Below, piece after piece: positions 35,831-47,111 of a stretch of 64,000 bases of DNA. The first letter of the stretch is position 1; every line of letters starts with the position of its first letter. Both the position numbers and the translations under genes were made by a program. Origin of the DNA: Austropuccinia psidii. Its lineage: Eukaryota > Basidiomycota > Pucciniomycetes > Pucciniales > Sphaerophragmiaceae. Below the pieces are notes generated by a model, which saw nothing but the letters and a program-made list of their open reading frames with translations, searched no databases and had not been told where the DNA came from. The stretch covers positions 20,610,975 through 20,674,974 of the forward strand of contig JALGQZ010000011.1 of NCBI GenBank assembly GCA_023105745.1. The letters are read 5' to 3'.

Positions 35831-37752
35831 TGTGAGCCTTGAGGTATATTTTACATACCCAAATAGGCCACAATTATCTTAAAAAGAAATTTTGAATTAT
35901 GCATAACTCATAAGTCATGCATATATCCAAAATTCATCATTTTCAATTTCAGAAAAGATGAATAACTTTTTATTGAGTAAGTAAATCCATGGATTTAAGG
36001 CCAGATTTAGATTCTACACAAAAATTCACCTAGGGTAGCTCCATAGAGTGAATAAGCTCAATTTAAGTATTTAAGGTGGTAAAATGGAAAATACTTCAAT
36101 ACCACATCATTAATACCACATAAAAGATCCGTGAAAATTTTTGTTTTTCTTGATTTTTAGCCAAAATAATGGGAAAGTGAGAAATCCCATGTTACATATA
36201 CACTAATAATAGTGTTATGCATGTTTTGAACACTTAATATTATGGTATTCTTACATAGACTTTTGGTACACCCATAGTGGATATCTCACTTTAAGCTTAA
36301 ATTACTATTTTGACGTAAAAATTAGGCAAGGGGGACAAAAGACATCAAAGAGAGCCAGGGTACCCAACTTCTGAGGCCTCAGAGGCGTGGATACCTCCAG
36401 AGCATGGATCCATGGCTCATCTTGGCCCAATTGGTAAACTAAAACTCTTTGGGAACTTGGTTACCAAGTTACACCTACTGTAATCATAAGAAAAATAGCA
36501 AATAACCTGCTATTTTGACGTGCCAAGGAGGTAATAAGCTACTTAGGCTCCTGTAACCACGTCAATTCTTGATGAATTTCCATGACTAGACCCTAAAAGA
36601 GTAATTAAACCCTTTTGGGATCCATATTCATTGATTTACCTCATAGCAACCAGCAAAATACTGCTATTTGCAATTCTACATAGAAATGAGGTAAAAACTT
36701 CAAAACTTCATTAAAAATACAATTCTTAATTAATCTTCCTGAAACTTTCAGGACCAATGAAGAACTGTATTATCTGGGGTACAACCAAAAGGAATTATGG
36801 TTTTACTAGTAAAATTAAAAGCTTTACTTACAGTCCATTTTTTACCATTCTACGTGAAACACTGAATCTTCAAAAATTCACAGTAATTACAACCTGTGAT
36901 GAAATTGGCAATAACATTGATAACTTTGAGAAATCAATGCTTATTTTAGAATAAAAGAAGATTTACAGATGTTACTCCTTTTATTCTTAACCATATTGGG
37001 GTTGGTAGTCACGTAAAAGCATCAATTAAGTAATTATGATAATCTTACGTGACAACAGATGATGCAATCATTAATCCAAAAGGGTTTATTGTTTTCTCAC
37101 TCACTGGTTTTTCAGTTTGCTCCATGGCACGCCTCTGTGAGCTGTTGTTGACTTAAAAGAAGCCTATTCTTGCTGTTTTTTCCGTATCATCATCTTATCA
37201 ATTTATTAAATCATTATTACCAACAAGTAAGTATTAGTTAAAGCTATTCTTAAGTGTTTTAAATCTTTCCAAATCATCCAGAAAGACGTGAAATCCTAGA
37301 ATCCAACTATATATTGTTGTAATACTGTTATAAATCCTTTTGATCCCTTAAATCCACAATTCCACATCAAATTTCTCTACTCTTATCTATCAATAAGTTC
37401 TTTGGAGTATTAGTGAGTCATTTATTCTTAATTCTTAAAGTTTTTCTCTAGTAATAGTTTTCTTCAAGAATTATCTTTATAATTATTCTTGCAAAAGATA
37501 ATTATATATTAAATTAATTTTATTATTTTAATAAAGAAGTTTTTATTATTAAATTCTTCTTGTAATTGATTCTAGTAGACAATTACTTGCTCACTGTTAA
37601 AATCACTAGTAGTGCTTAACACGTGAAAGAAATAATTTTTTAATTATTTAATTGTGGTTATAATAATACTTTATTATTATATTTCATAAGAACAGACATA
37701 GTACTGTTGATTAATAGTAATATTATCATCAGTTTCATAGTCACATCTTACA
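35831..37752 (+). repeat. 3' LTR of element A, family 1
   Basis: Same length as the 5' LTR (1922 bp) and about 99% identical by eye. It ends ATCTTACA and is followed by the AAAGG duplication and the continuing integrase frame of element B. Confidence 0.95.
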
Positions 37753-38302
37753 AAAGGAATGCTAGACAAAGCTAGAAAGCATGAAGTAAGGTGCATGGAG
37801 GACTCTTTTTCATATGCTAAAGTGGGATAAATCACATGCAACTCCAGATTTCAAAGTTGGGGACCTAGTTCTTGTATCCACCACTAACTTCAATAACATC
37901 AAAGGATGTAAAAAGCTGAAAGACTCCTTTACAGGACCTTTTGTGATTAAGGCCCTCCATGGAGAAAATGCTGTTGAAGTAGAGTTATCTGAACAACTTA
38001 GAAATAAGCATCCTACATTTCCAGTGAGCTTGATAAAGCCATATAAATCTAGCAATGCTGAGAAATTTCCCTTGAGGAATAATATTCCCCAATTCATACC
38101 TCCTATTGAGACATCTGGTACTAAGAAAATCACCAAAGTTCTTAAAGAAAGGAAATTAAGAACCAAGAAAGTAAGGGAATACCTTGTTAGGTACAGTGAC
38201 CCAGCTTGTGAAGATGAATGGTTAGCAGAAAGGGGTATACATGAAGCCACTGAGCTTCTAAGAAGGTTTAGACACACTAGAAATAACAATATTACAAAGT
38301 AA
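37753..38302 (+). pseudogene. pol of element B, second part (integrase C-terminus and chromodomain)
   Basis: Continues the integrase of B after the element A insertion: LDKARKHE, then, after a small deletion near 37820, [20 protein letters not shown] (integrase C-terminal SH3-like fold), [14 protein letters not shown], and a chromodomain-like end (KITKVLKERKLR...EYLVRYSD...DEWLAE...ELLRRFR). Chromodomains bind methylated histone tails and are thought to steer integration into heterochromatin. Confidence 0.85.
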
Positions 38303-38311
38303 TATTTTTTT

Positions 38312-38323
38312 AGGGGGAGGGAA
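38312..38323 (+). other. polypurine tract of element B
   Basis: AGGGGGAGGGAA, immediately before a TGTGAGCC LTR start at 38324, just as in element A. It marks the place where the 3' LTR should begin. Confidence 0.75.
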
Positions 38324-38373
38324 TGTGAGCCTTAGAGGTATTTTCATATACCCAAAAGACCACAAATATAACA
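38324..38373 (+). repeat. partial (first 50 bp) family 2 LTR copy
   Basis: TGTGAGCCTTAGAGGTA...CCACAAATATAACA matches the first 50 bp of the full LTR that starts at 39095, with one indel and one substitution, then stops abruptly at unrelated sequence. Confidence 0.85.
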
Positions 38374-39094
38374 ATTCTCAGGAGTATAGACGGGAAGTCT
38401 TTGGAGTCATATAAGATTACACACTGTTGATGGGATTAGGAGGTAGCTAATCTATACTCCGAGCAGTTGCAAAACTTCACATTGGCACCCTGCCCCATTG
38501 AGTTCGTGGGCTGGCAACTAGCACCATCCTTAAACACTCACTTTTCACATTAAGAGGAGGAAAGATACACCATTTTCCTTGCTGATTCTCATGGTTAAAT
38601 TTCCTCCACGGGCATTTCCAATTGCACTTCTTCAAGGTTTATCAACAGACTTATCAGCACCTATTTGAGGCTGCTGGCAATTCCGCTCTTGGGTTTTCCA
38701 GGGCTTCCATAAACTGTGTCCTGGCTATTTTCGTGCTAGACTTAGATTCGAGCATCTTTTTTGATCAATCTCATCAGAAGCCTCATGAGCACATTTTTGA
38801 CTTGATTTTTTGACTATCCTGGTCATAACATTGAGGAAAACATGCTGTGCTGATGCAATTTGAGTCCCCTCATTAACCCCTTTAAGAACTGAGATAAACA
38901 GATTGTTATCAAAGATGACAAAGACTGAGAAGTGTACTAACCGACTGATCTCCCAGGCCTCCTTGTTTTTTCAAGTGCTCAATTGAGTGAACAGTACAGC
39001 CTTATCGCCAGGGCTTCCTTTGTAGTCATACCAAGCACAGATAAGCAAAGAAATACCCAAGTGACACCATCCCCTCAATTCCTTAGTTTGTATC
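38374..39094. other. 721-bp foreign segment trapped in the 3' end of element B
   Basis: Noticeably richer in G and C than its surroundings and unlike any other sequence in the window. GGAGTATAGA at 38381-38390 pairs with TCTATACTCC at 38451-38460, extendable with CTC/GAG. TACTAAC (38935-38941) followed by TCCCAG (ends 38956) looks like a fungal branch point and 3' splice site on the plus strand. The longest plus frame is about 60 codons and unrecognised. It may be a piece of a host gene or an unknown repeat. Confidence 0.6.
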
Positions 39095-40920
39095 TGTGAG
39101 CCTTAGAGGTAATTTCATATACCCAAAAGACCACAAATACAACATTAACATATAAATATAAATAAAATAAATTTATTTATATTATTAAAATAAAAATCAA
39201 AATATAAATATAAAATTATATTCAAAATAAAAAATTTAATCACAATTTAAAAATAAAATTACATTAAATTTTGGAATTATAAAATTACATTTATACTTGA
39301 AAAAATTAAGTAAAAATGAAATTTTAACAAAATTGTAAAAAAATAAATAAATTTGGAAAAAAGTTAAATAAAAATTATTATGACTTTTTATCCAATAAAT
39401 AAGCATATAAAAATTATTTCACCATTGGATTCCTCATAAAAAATCAGGTGGGGTCACCTCTGAGTGAAATTCTTGTAGCTCAACTCTAAATAAGCTTGAA
39501 TTAAGTTTTTAGTATTTTCAATACAAAAGTTGAAAATCCTAGAAACTTTGATTTAACTCACACCACATGTGGCTTTTACCATAAATTTTTGTGTTAAAAT
39601 TGTGGTGTTGTGTTTAGTTTAGAAGTTATGAGGAATTGGAGTATTTTCAATTGAATTCAATTGAAATGTCAAAATGTGCGCATGTATTACATAAGTGAAC
39701 TTTGATTTACATATGAGGTATCAATTATTACTGTATTTTACTGTACAATTCAATTGAATTACATATGTAAATTATAAGTATAATACATGATGAGGAATTA
39801 AAGGAAAAATAAATTGGAAACATTAAATTTGGGGGGGAAAGGAACTCCAGCTCTAAGGTGGAGCTAGACCCCCAAAATTCTTGCTGACAGGCATGTGGTG
39901 TTGAAATTCACACAAACGTTCATCACTTTTGGCCTGGAATTGAGTTACAGGGTCTGTGGACTCAATTGATGATGAGTTTTTGATACCAACTGGGGTAGTC
40001 TTAGCTGTTGCCAAGAGGGTAAAACTACCCTTAAGATAAAAAAAATCATAGTAAAAAACAGTTTTAACTGGTTTCTATGTCTCTTACACACATCCTGACG
40101 TGTTTTGAAGACTCTAGACCAGGTATTGCTATAGTAATGGCTGATTTAAGGGTCTAAAATGGCTAAAAATGGCTTCAACCAGCCCTTTTTGGTCTAAACC
40201 AGGGTTCAATGATGCCATAATTGGCTTTTATGTTGTCAGACTGTTCTTCACGACTGACAAGAGTAAATTTTACTTTTGGAGTAAGAGAATTGATGGCTAT
40301 AAAAGAATGTCTTCTTTGCCCCACTTTTCTCTTCATGTTAGAATCTTTTCCTTTTATTATTAGTTTAAACATTGTTAAACCAATCAATAGAAGATTCCAA
40401 CCACTACTTTTAAATCATTTTGAACCTCTCAACCACGTGAAGAAATTCTTATAATCATGGTTTGTAACTCTTATAATCATTTTTACCCCTGAACCACCCC
40501 AAAAGTGAATTAAAGCATCTTTCATCACTGTAAACTTTGTCACTTTGTTTCCAAATTCACTCTGGTCACTTTTGGGCATGTTTTCTCTTTAATATTCTTT
40601 TTAAAGACTTTGTTCTTTAATTAATTTCTTTCAGTTCTTTGCTCAATTAATTCCAATTGAAATTTCTCTTGAAGAAATTTCTTTTGTAGCCTTAAATATC
40701 TCTTGTAGAGTATTTTTGGATAAATTTTTATTGTTGGTAAAACAATAAATCTTTATAATATTATTGTTTTATACTAATAAAGCTATAAACAATAAAATTG
40801 GCATGTTTTCTCTTAAAAATAATATTTCTTACTATTTTTAATTGATTTTTACCTTATACAAATTTTGAGGACAGGAAAAGTACTTGATTTTTAATCAAAG
40901 TTTCATATCCACACCTTACA
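39095..40920 (+). repeat. 3' LTR of element B, family 2
   Basis: 1826 bp, TGTGAGCC...CACACCTTACA, followed by GAAGT, the same five bases that precede the 5' LTR. TATA-like box at 40298-40305. Confidence 0.92.
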
Positions 40921-40925
40921 GAAGT

Positions 40926-41512
40926 TGTGTTATTGGTATGAGACTCCCATCAATAAACCCAATGCACCAAGGGAAGCCTTCTGCCTGAATTACTTGAGAC
41001 ATCTCTCTTTGTTGTTCTATTTTTGGCCACACAATCACTTTGTGCTTCAACTTCATTAATATCTGGATCACTCTTTGAGTGTACAACACAATAGCCCCAT
41101 GGCTAATTCCAAATAAAATCCCAATCCTTCCCAAAGCGGCCCCATTGCCATTTGATCCTAGCCTTGATAGTGCCACAGCCAATTGGATGTCAGCATTGTG
41201 TTGTTAGTTTTGTGATGAGATTTGAAAGGTTTTATCATCTTTAATTTGTGCAACCAATTTTTCAAATGATTCATGTGTGGTCTCACATAGCTGTCAAATC
41301 TTAGCAGATGATAATGTTTGTAAATCATTAATTGTATACATGTAATTTGATGGATATCTTCTACAAGGATTTATGTATATTTGTGATGTTATCATATCTC
41401 ATAAGATTATATCTTCTTGGATATCAGAATCACTATCAGAGTTGAGAGCATCAATGAACTGCAGTGAGTTTAAGGTCTGAAGTAAAGGTAGCCTTTGCAA
41501 TGCCTTTGGCAT
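40926..41512 (-). pseudogene. Harbinger-like transposase, copy 2, N-terminal part
   Basis: ATG at 41512 (MPKALQRLPLLQTLNS). It continues through SDSDSDIQEDIIL, with stops (for example in IIL*DM), to AVALSRLGSNGNGAALGRIG, FGISHGAIVLYTQR, VIVWPKIEQQREM and FPWCIGFIDGSLIP, where element B interrupts it. It joins the C-terminal part at 17836. The FGISHGAI stretch is the helix-turn-helix-like recognition part; the Asp in FIDG is the first catalytic residue and is present. Confidence 0.78.
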
Positions 41513-41796
41513 GGTAAGTTAAGAAATGATGTATAGAAAATGCAATTTGAAATCAAATAAATTAACAAATAACCAGTATATACAGATTTCATGCAATTTA
41601 ACATGCCCTTTCTTAGTTGTGTGTTGTAAAAATGTCCCTTTAAGTGAAGCTAAAAGCGGGATTTTGGTACCATAAAACCTGGGTTTTTGTAGCTCAAAAT
41701 ACCTCACCTCTTGAAGTGTGGGATTTCCCAAATCTTAAAAAAGCTAATGGCGGATTTGGAAAAAAAAACTTGGGATTTGGTAACTTTGACACCCCC

Positions 41797-42590
41797 TAAT
41801 AATAATAGTAATAAAAAATTTATTGATTTTTTTTTTTGAGTTTTAATTTTCTTTTCTCTTTTCTATTCTTTTATTTTCTTTTTTATTTAAAAATAATTAA
41901 TTAATATGAAATACTAACCTGAGGAGAAATTTTTTTTTTTTAAAAAAAAATTTCACTTTTAAACTATAATTCAATATATGTATATTCAAAATACACAATT
42001 GATTTAAATTATCAAAATAAAAAAATAATTAATATATAATTGATTGTTTTTTTAACCACTATCATCAAATTAAAAGAAATGGATTTTCCAAAATAAAAAA
42101 ATTACTTTAACATTTGAATTAAATCAAAATAATTTCCATTAGTCAATCTTAATTTTTTTTTATATTAATTAAGAATTAATTTTTGAAAGAATTCAATTTT
42201 AATAATAATCTTCATCATCATTATAAATTTAAGATATCTTCATAGAAACCAAAAAAAAAAATATTAAGAATTCAAGAAAGCTTTTAAAAATAACAAAAGA
42301 AGGAAATTATTTATTTATATATATATATATATTTGAAAGAATTTAGAACAATAAAATTTCCAAAAATAAAATCTATTTCAATTAATTTTCTAATTAATTA
42401 TTACCCAGTGATTTGATTTTACCTTGAAGAGGTTGAGGTCATTTGAAAATTTAGCATTAGTTAAAAGATTTTTGAGAAATCTTAATTTAAGAAAGGATAG
42501 TTTTAATAAAAATTTCAAAAAGGGTGATAAACTAAATAAACTCACTTGAAGATATTTATTTAAACTGGTAAGAATCTTATAGAAGAAAAA
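41797..42590. other. AT-rich stretch, no gene seen
   Basis: Begins with the TAA target duplicate and AATAAT repeats. It contains long A and T runs and a TATATATATATA tract near 42315. Nothing is recognisable. Confidence 0.4.
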
Positions 42591-42594
42591 TTAT

Positions 42595-43345
42595 TTCTTG
42601 AATTATGAAATATGAAGGTTTTGAAGGATTTATTGGCTTTATCAATGGGATCACAATAACTCTATATCAGAAACCTGGTTATGATGCTGAAATTTCTTTT
42701 GATTAAAAAAAAGAAGATACTCCTTTAATGCAAACTTTTTTTGAAACTGTTATAAAAGAATAAGATGTTTAATTTATGGATTGACTGGTTCAATTGGTTA
42801 TTCTATGGCATACCAGGAAATGGAAATGTTTAAGTATCCATAAAAAATCTTTGATTGATTTAATTTTTTTAAAAATATAAAATTACCTTGAAAATTTATT
42901 TATTAACTTTCAATTATTTGCTATTGGAATGATTTCCAGGACAATATATTTTTGGGGTTTCAGAATATCCATTGAATCACAACCTTATCCAGAATTCAAA
43001 TCATCAGCATCAGATCTTTAAATAAATAAAAAATTAATCACTACTTGGCATAAGAAGCAAGAAAAAGGAATGAAAATAATATTGTTATTTTGAAGGTTAG
43101 ATTAACCTCACTGCAACAAATTGGTCTAGAGATTGATAAACCTCAATAAAAATGGCATAACACACATTTGATTAAAGTTTGTTGTGTTTTATACAACATA
43201 TTGTAAAATTTAAACAATTAATTGGAGGAGATACAGAAAAATCAGAAAATATTACATGAAGAACATAATGATAATCCATTAGAATAAGCTGAGAAAATTA
43301 GATATGAGCCATTACAAAAAATGTGTAGATTATACTTTTAAACTT
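42595..43345 (+). pseudogene. relic of a second PIF/Harbinger-type transposase
   Basis: Plus-strand fragments read EGFEGFIGFINGITITLYQKPG (first catalytic region, Asp codon now AAT Asn at 42644-42646), YDAEISFD, GLTGSIGYSMAYQEM, then after a gap GQYIFGVSEYP (second region, Asp position now GTT Val) and LKVRLTSLQQIGLEID plus a VCCVLYNIL tail. The order and spacing fit a HARBI1-like enzyme of a family different from the copies at 9.3-10.6 kb. Many stops, mostly TAA or TGA, and A/T drift show long decay. Confidence 0.65.
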
Positions 43346-43757
43346 TGGCTTTTTATCAAATTGATATTACTATTAAGATAATATTTATTTTTGAAACATG
43401 TTTCAAAGAAAAAAGATGCTAATAATTTTAATCTGATATCAGATAAAATTATGAATATATTTTTAATATTTTAAATTTACATAAATAACAAGAATTTTAA
43501 GTTTAGATTATTTTTAATTAATTTTAAAACAAATATTAATTATTTGAAATTTTCAAATAATTGTTTTTTCTTATTGATAAAATCTTTTGAATTTATTCCA
43601 CTTAATTTAATAGTTATTTAATAGTTTTAAAAATATTAATATGAATCATAAGATAGCTAATTAATCAAAAATGTTAAAATTTATAATCAAAATTCTTTAT
43701 AAGAAATTCCCTAAAATGAATATTTCAAACTATACAATAAAATAGAAGGATTAATTA

Positions 43758-44980
43758 TGTGAGCCTTAGAGTTATTTTTTATATACCTAAAAGACCAAAA
43801 ATAAAAAAATTAGAATATAATTAAAAATAAATTTACTCTTATTATAAAAACAAAAAATTTTAAAATTTTAATTTAAAATTTGAAAATTTCAATTTTTTGG
43901 AAAAACTACAATTTTACTTTTTTTAAAAGAAGAATAATAATATTAAAATTAGAATATTTTTTTTTCAAAAAAAAAAAACAAAAAAAAAACTTGAATATAA
44001 AATTATTATAACTTTTTTTTTTTGAAAGATAAAATTATGAAATAATTTTATCTTTCAAAAAAAAAACAAAAAAGATGAGATTAAATTTGAGTAAAAATTT
44101 TATAACTTAAATCTAAATAAACGTAAATTAAGTTGTTTTTTTTTAACTATATTTTTTTTTCTGTATTTAAAATATTAAAAATCCTCAAAAACTTAAATTA
44201 ATTTATATCAAATTTGATATTAACAATTGGGTTTTTTTTTTGAAATTAAGTTTTGATGTTAAATTTAAAATTTTTTGATGAATTAAATTATTTTTCAATT
44301 AAAAATTTTAAAAAAAATTATTTATATTAAATAATTTAACTTAAATTTAAATATGTGAAATTAATAATTAAAGTTTTTTTATTGTAATTTTTCAATTTAA
44401 TTATCTATTTAAATTTCTATTATAATACATGATGAGGAATTAAAATATAAATAAATTGAAAAGATCAATTTTTGGGGGTAAAAGGAATTTTGATTAAAAG
44501 GGTTCAAGAATCTCCCAAATTCCTTTATGACAGGTATTAGATGTTTAAATTTCATCACTTTTGGCCTGGAATTGAATCACAGGGTCTGTGACTCAATTGA
44601 TGATGAAGTTTTGATGCCAACCAGGGCATCTTTAACTATTTCCAAGAGGTTAAAACTTCCCTTAAGTTAAAAAAAATATTAGTAAAAACAGATTTAACTT
44701 GTTTGGGTGCTCTTAAACACATTCTGACATGTTTTGAAGGCTTGAAACCAGATATTACCATAGAAATGGCTGATTTAAGGGACTAAAATGGCTAAAACAA
44801 GCCCTTTTTTTGGTCTAAACAAAGGTTCAATGATGTCATGATTGACTTTTCTGTTGTCAGAGTGTTTTCCATGACTCAAAAGAGTAAATTTTACTTCTTG
44901 AGTAAGAAAATTATTTTCTATAAAAGAATTTCTTCTTTTTTTCCCAATTTTCACTTCATTTTAAAATTAATTTTTAAAAA
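43758..44980 (+). repeat. strongly decayed family 2 LTR
   Basis: Starts TGTGAGCCTTAGAGTTATTTT. It keeps recognisable islands of the family: ATACATGATGAGGAATTAAA, TCACTTTTGGCCTGGAATTG, TCTGTGACTCAATTGATGATG, TCTATAAAAGAATTTCTTC. Between them the sequence has drifted to A/T with longer homopolymers. The right end fades into low-complexity DNA. Confidence 0.8.
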
Positions 44981-45812
44981 ATTTTAAATTAATAAATAAA
45001 AGATTTCAAATAAATTTTTATAAATAATTTTAAAAACTTTTAATCATTTTTTTTTTTATACTTAAACCACTTAAAAATTGAATTAAAAAAAAAAAAACTT
45101 TAATTACTATAAATCTTATAAATTTATTTTTTAAATTCAATCTAATAACTTTTTAAGAAGTTTTTTTTTTTTTTTTTTTTTTCTATTTAATATTATTCTT
45201 AAAAAAAAAAAAATCAAAAAAAAAAATTTATTTTAAAATTAATTTCATTAAAATTCTTTTTTTAATTAATTTAAATTTAAATTAATCTTAAAAAAAAAAT
45301 TCTTTTTTTGTTTTTTTTTAAACATTAAAAATATATATTTTTATAAAAATATTTTTTTTTTGTTTAAATCTTTAAAAAAAAAAAAAATTTTTTTTTTTTT
45401 GGTTTAAATCTTTAAAAAAAAAAATAAAAAATTAAATTTTATGTTTTTTTTTTTTTTTTATTTCAAATATTTTTTTTTATTATTTTTCAAAGTTTTTTTT
45501 TTTTTTGAAGAAAAAAAAAAAAAAAGAAAAAAAATATTTTTTAAGATTTTTTTTTTTTTTTTACTTAATTATGTTTTTTTTTTTTTTTTTTTTTTTTTAA
45601 ATAAAATTTAATTTATTAATAATTTTTTAATTTTTTACTTTTTTTTAATTTTTTTGATGAAAAAAAAAAATTTGAATTTAATTATATATATATATATATT
45701 TTCAAATTTAAATATTTAAGTTTAAAATTGATTTTTTCAATTTTTGAAATTCAAAATTTCAATATTATTCTTAAAATCTCAATATACTTATAAATTTTTT
45801 TTTTTTTTTTTT

Positions 45813-45849
<37 letters not shown>

Positions 45850-46690
45850 CTTTAATTATTAAAAAAATAAAATACTTTTTTTTTGAAAGGAGATTATAAT
45901 ATTCTTAAAGTTTTAATTAATTATAAATTTATATTAATGTTTTTTTTTTTTTAAAAAAAAATTTCCTTTTTTAATTAAATTTATAATAATCTTAAAATTT
46001 TTTAATTTTTTAATTTAATTTATATTTAAATTTTTTTTTAATTTTTTTTTTCTTATTATCATTATTATTAATAAAATTTTTTTTTTTTTTTTTTTTTTTG
46101 AGAATTAATTTTGAATTTGTTAATTAAAAAAAAAAAAAAAAATTAATTTTTAATTTTTTTAATTTAATTTGTTTTTTTAAATAAAAATTATTATTTTTTT
46201 TTTTGATTTAAATTTAAATTTAATTTTTATTTTTTTTTTCAAAAAAAAAAAAAAAACAAAACATAATAATAATAATAATAATAATAATATTAAAAATGTT
46301 TATATTTAAATAATAAAATTTTAAATTTAAAATTAAGTTAAAAAAAATTTTTCATATTAATAAATTTTTTTTAAAATACTTTTTTTTAAAAATTTCAAAA
46401 ATAAAATTTTAATTATTTTTTTTTTCTTTATTTAATATTCTTTATACTACTTATTTTCTTAAAAAAAAAAAAGTTTTTTTTTTTTTTTTTTTTTAATTTT
46501 AATTTTAAATTTCTTAATTGATTATTAACTTGTAACTATTTATTTAACTTTAAAAAAAAAAAAAATTAAATAAAATATAAATGAGATAAAAAAATAACAA
46601 TTAATTTTTAGAGAGATAAAAAAAATTAAATAAATATAAATTTTATTATCAGTTAATTCAATTTTTTTTTTTTTTTTTATATACCCTTTA
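44981..46690. repeat. homopolymer A/T desert
   Basis: Almost only A and T, with many runs of 10-25 identical bases, an (AT)n tract near 45820 and an (ATA)n tract near 46268. A family 2 LTR appears to dissolve into its left part. It may reflect extreme decay by replication slippage, possibly enlarged by sequencing or assembly error in homopolymers. Confidence 0.85.
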
Positions 46691-47111
46691 AAAGGTATTC
46701 AAATAATTTAATAGGAGAGAAAAAATAATAAGAGGGATGATTTGGGTCCAAAATGTTTCATCTTTTTTAAAAAAAAAAAAATAAAAAAAGTTAAAAACAA
46801 CAATAATAGTAAAAATAATAAAAAACATTAACTTTGAAGGATGTATATTTTATTAAAATTTTGTATTAGTTTTACTTGTAAAATAATAATTTGAAATGTT
46901 TTTTGCTTTTAAGAGTTTTATATAAATTTAAAGTTTCTATTTTAATGTTTATTTAAAAATTGATGTTAGAATTTATAATTTAACAACCTAAAAAATTAGA
47001 TGCATAAATGTTAATTTAAATTTTTTGAAATTTGATAGTCAAGACAAGCAGTTAAATTTTCAAACCACCTAACAAGTAAGCAGACTTAAAAGTGGCTTGT
47101 ATGATTAAGAC
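46691..47111. other. intergenic region left of the host genes
   Basis: AT-rich, with base composition returning to normal towards 47.0 kb. It probably includes the promoter of the small plus-strand gene that follows; no clear TATA box. Confidence 0.35.

Larger units (their letters stand above)
27462..37752 (+). mobile_element. complete Ty3 chromovirus, element A
   Basis: Two 1922-bp LTRs (27462-29383 and 35831-37752) with TG...CA ends and a 5-bp target duplication AAAGG (27457-27461 and 37753-37757). The LTRs differ at only about twenty positions by eye, so insertion is recent. Between them lie a primer-binding-like site, an overlapping ORF1, one long Gag-Pol frame with a chromodomain and a purine tract. 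The target is the integrase gene of element B. It is structurally the most intact element in the window, but its RT active site is altered. Confidence 0.95.
17837..40920 (+). mobile_element. Ty3 element B (chromovirus type), interrupted twice
   Basis: LTR at 17837-19655, LTR at 39095-40920, and 5-bp target duplication GAAGT at 17832-17836 and 40921-40925. The insertion lies in the transposase gene of Harbinger copy 2. Inside B are the solo LTR 20324-22281 (duplication ACAAG) and complete element A 27462-37752 (duplication AAAGG). Removing these gives a normal order: leader, ORF1, gag, protease, RT, RNase H, integrase, chromodomain. Several stops and frameshifts make it inactive. The LTR pair differs at several dozen sites, so B is clearly older than A. 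Confidence 0.9.
12557..41796. mobile_element. PIF/Harbinger-like DNA transposon, copy 2 (long form, interrupted by element B)
   Basis: The left end is GGGGTGTCAAAGTTACCAAA and the right end is its complement with one extra G/C. Both ends are flanked by TAA (12554-12556 and 41797-41799), a clean TWA-type target duplication. Subtracting Ty3 element B and its duplicated 5 bp leaves about 6.15 kb. Gene order is Myb/SANT-like (+), Tet-like dioxygenase (+), transposase (-), with the last two convergent about 80 bp apart. Two hairpins and long T-rich repeats lie between the first two genes. All three genes are disrupted. Confidence 0.82.

Noticed and set aside
38374..39094. rRNA, tRNA or other known structured RNA in the GC-richer captured segment
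   Set aside because: No tRNA cloverleaf, rRNA core or snRNA motif that I can recognise; only local stems.
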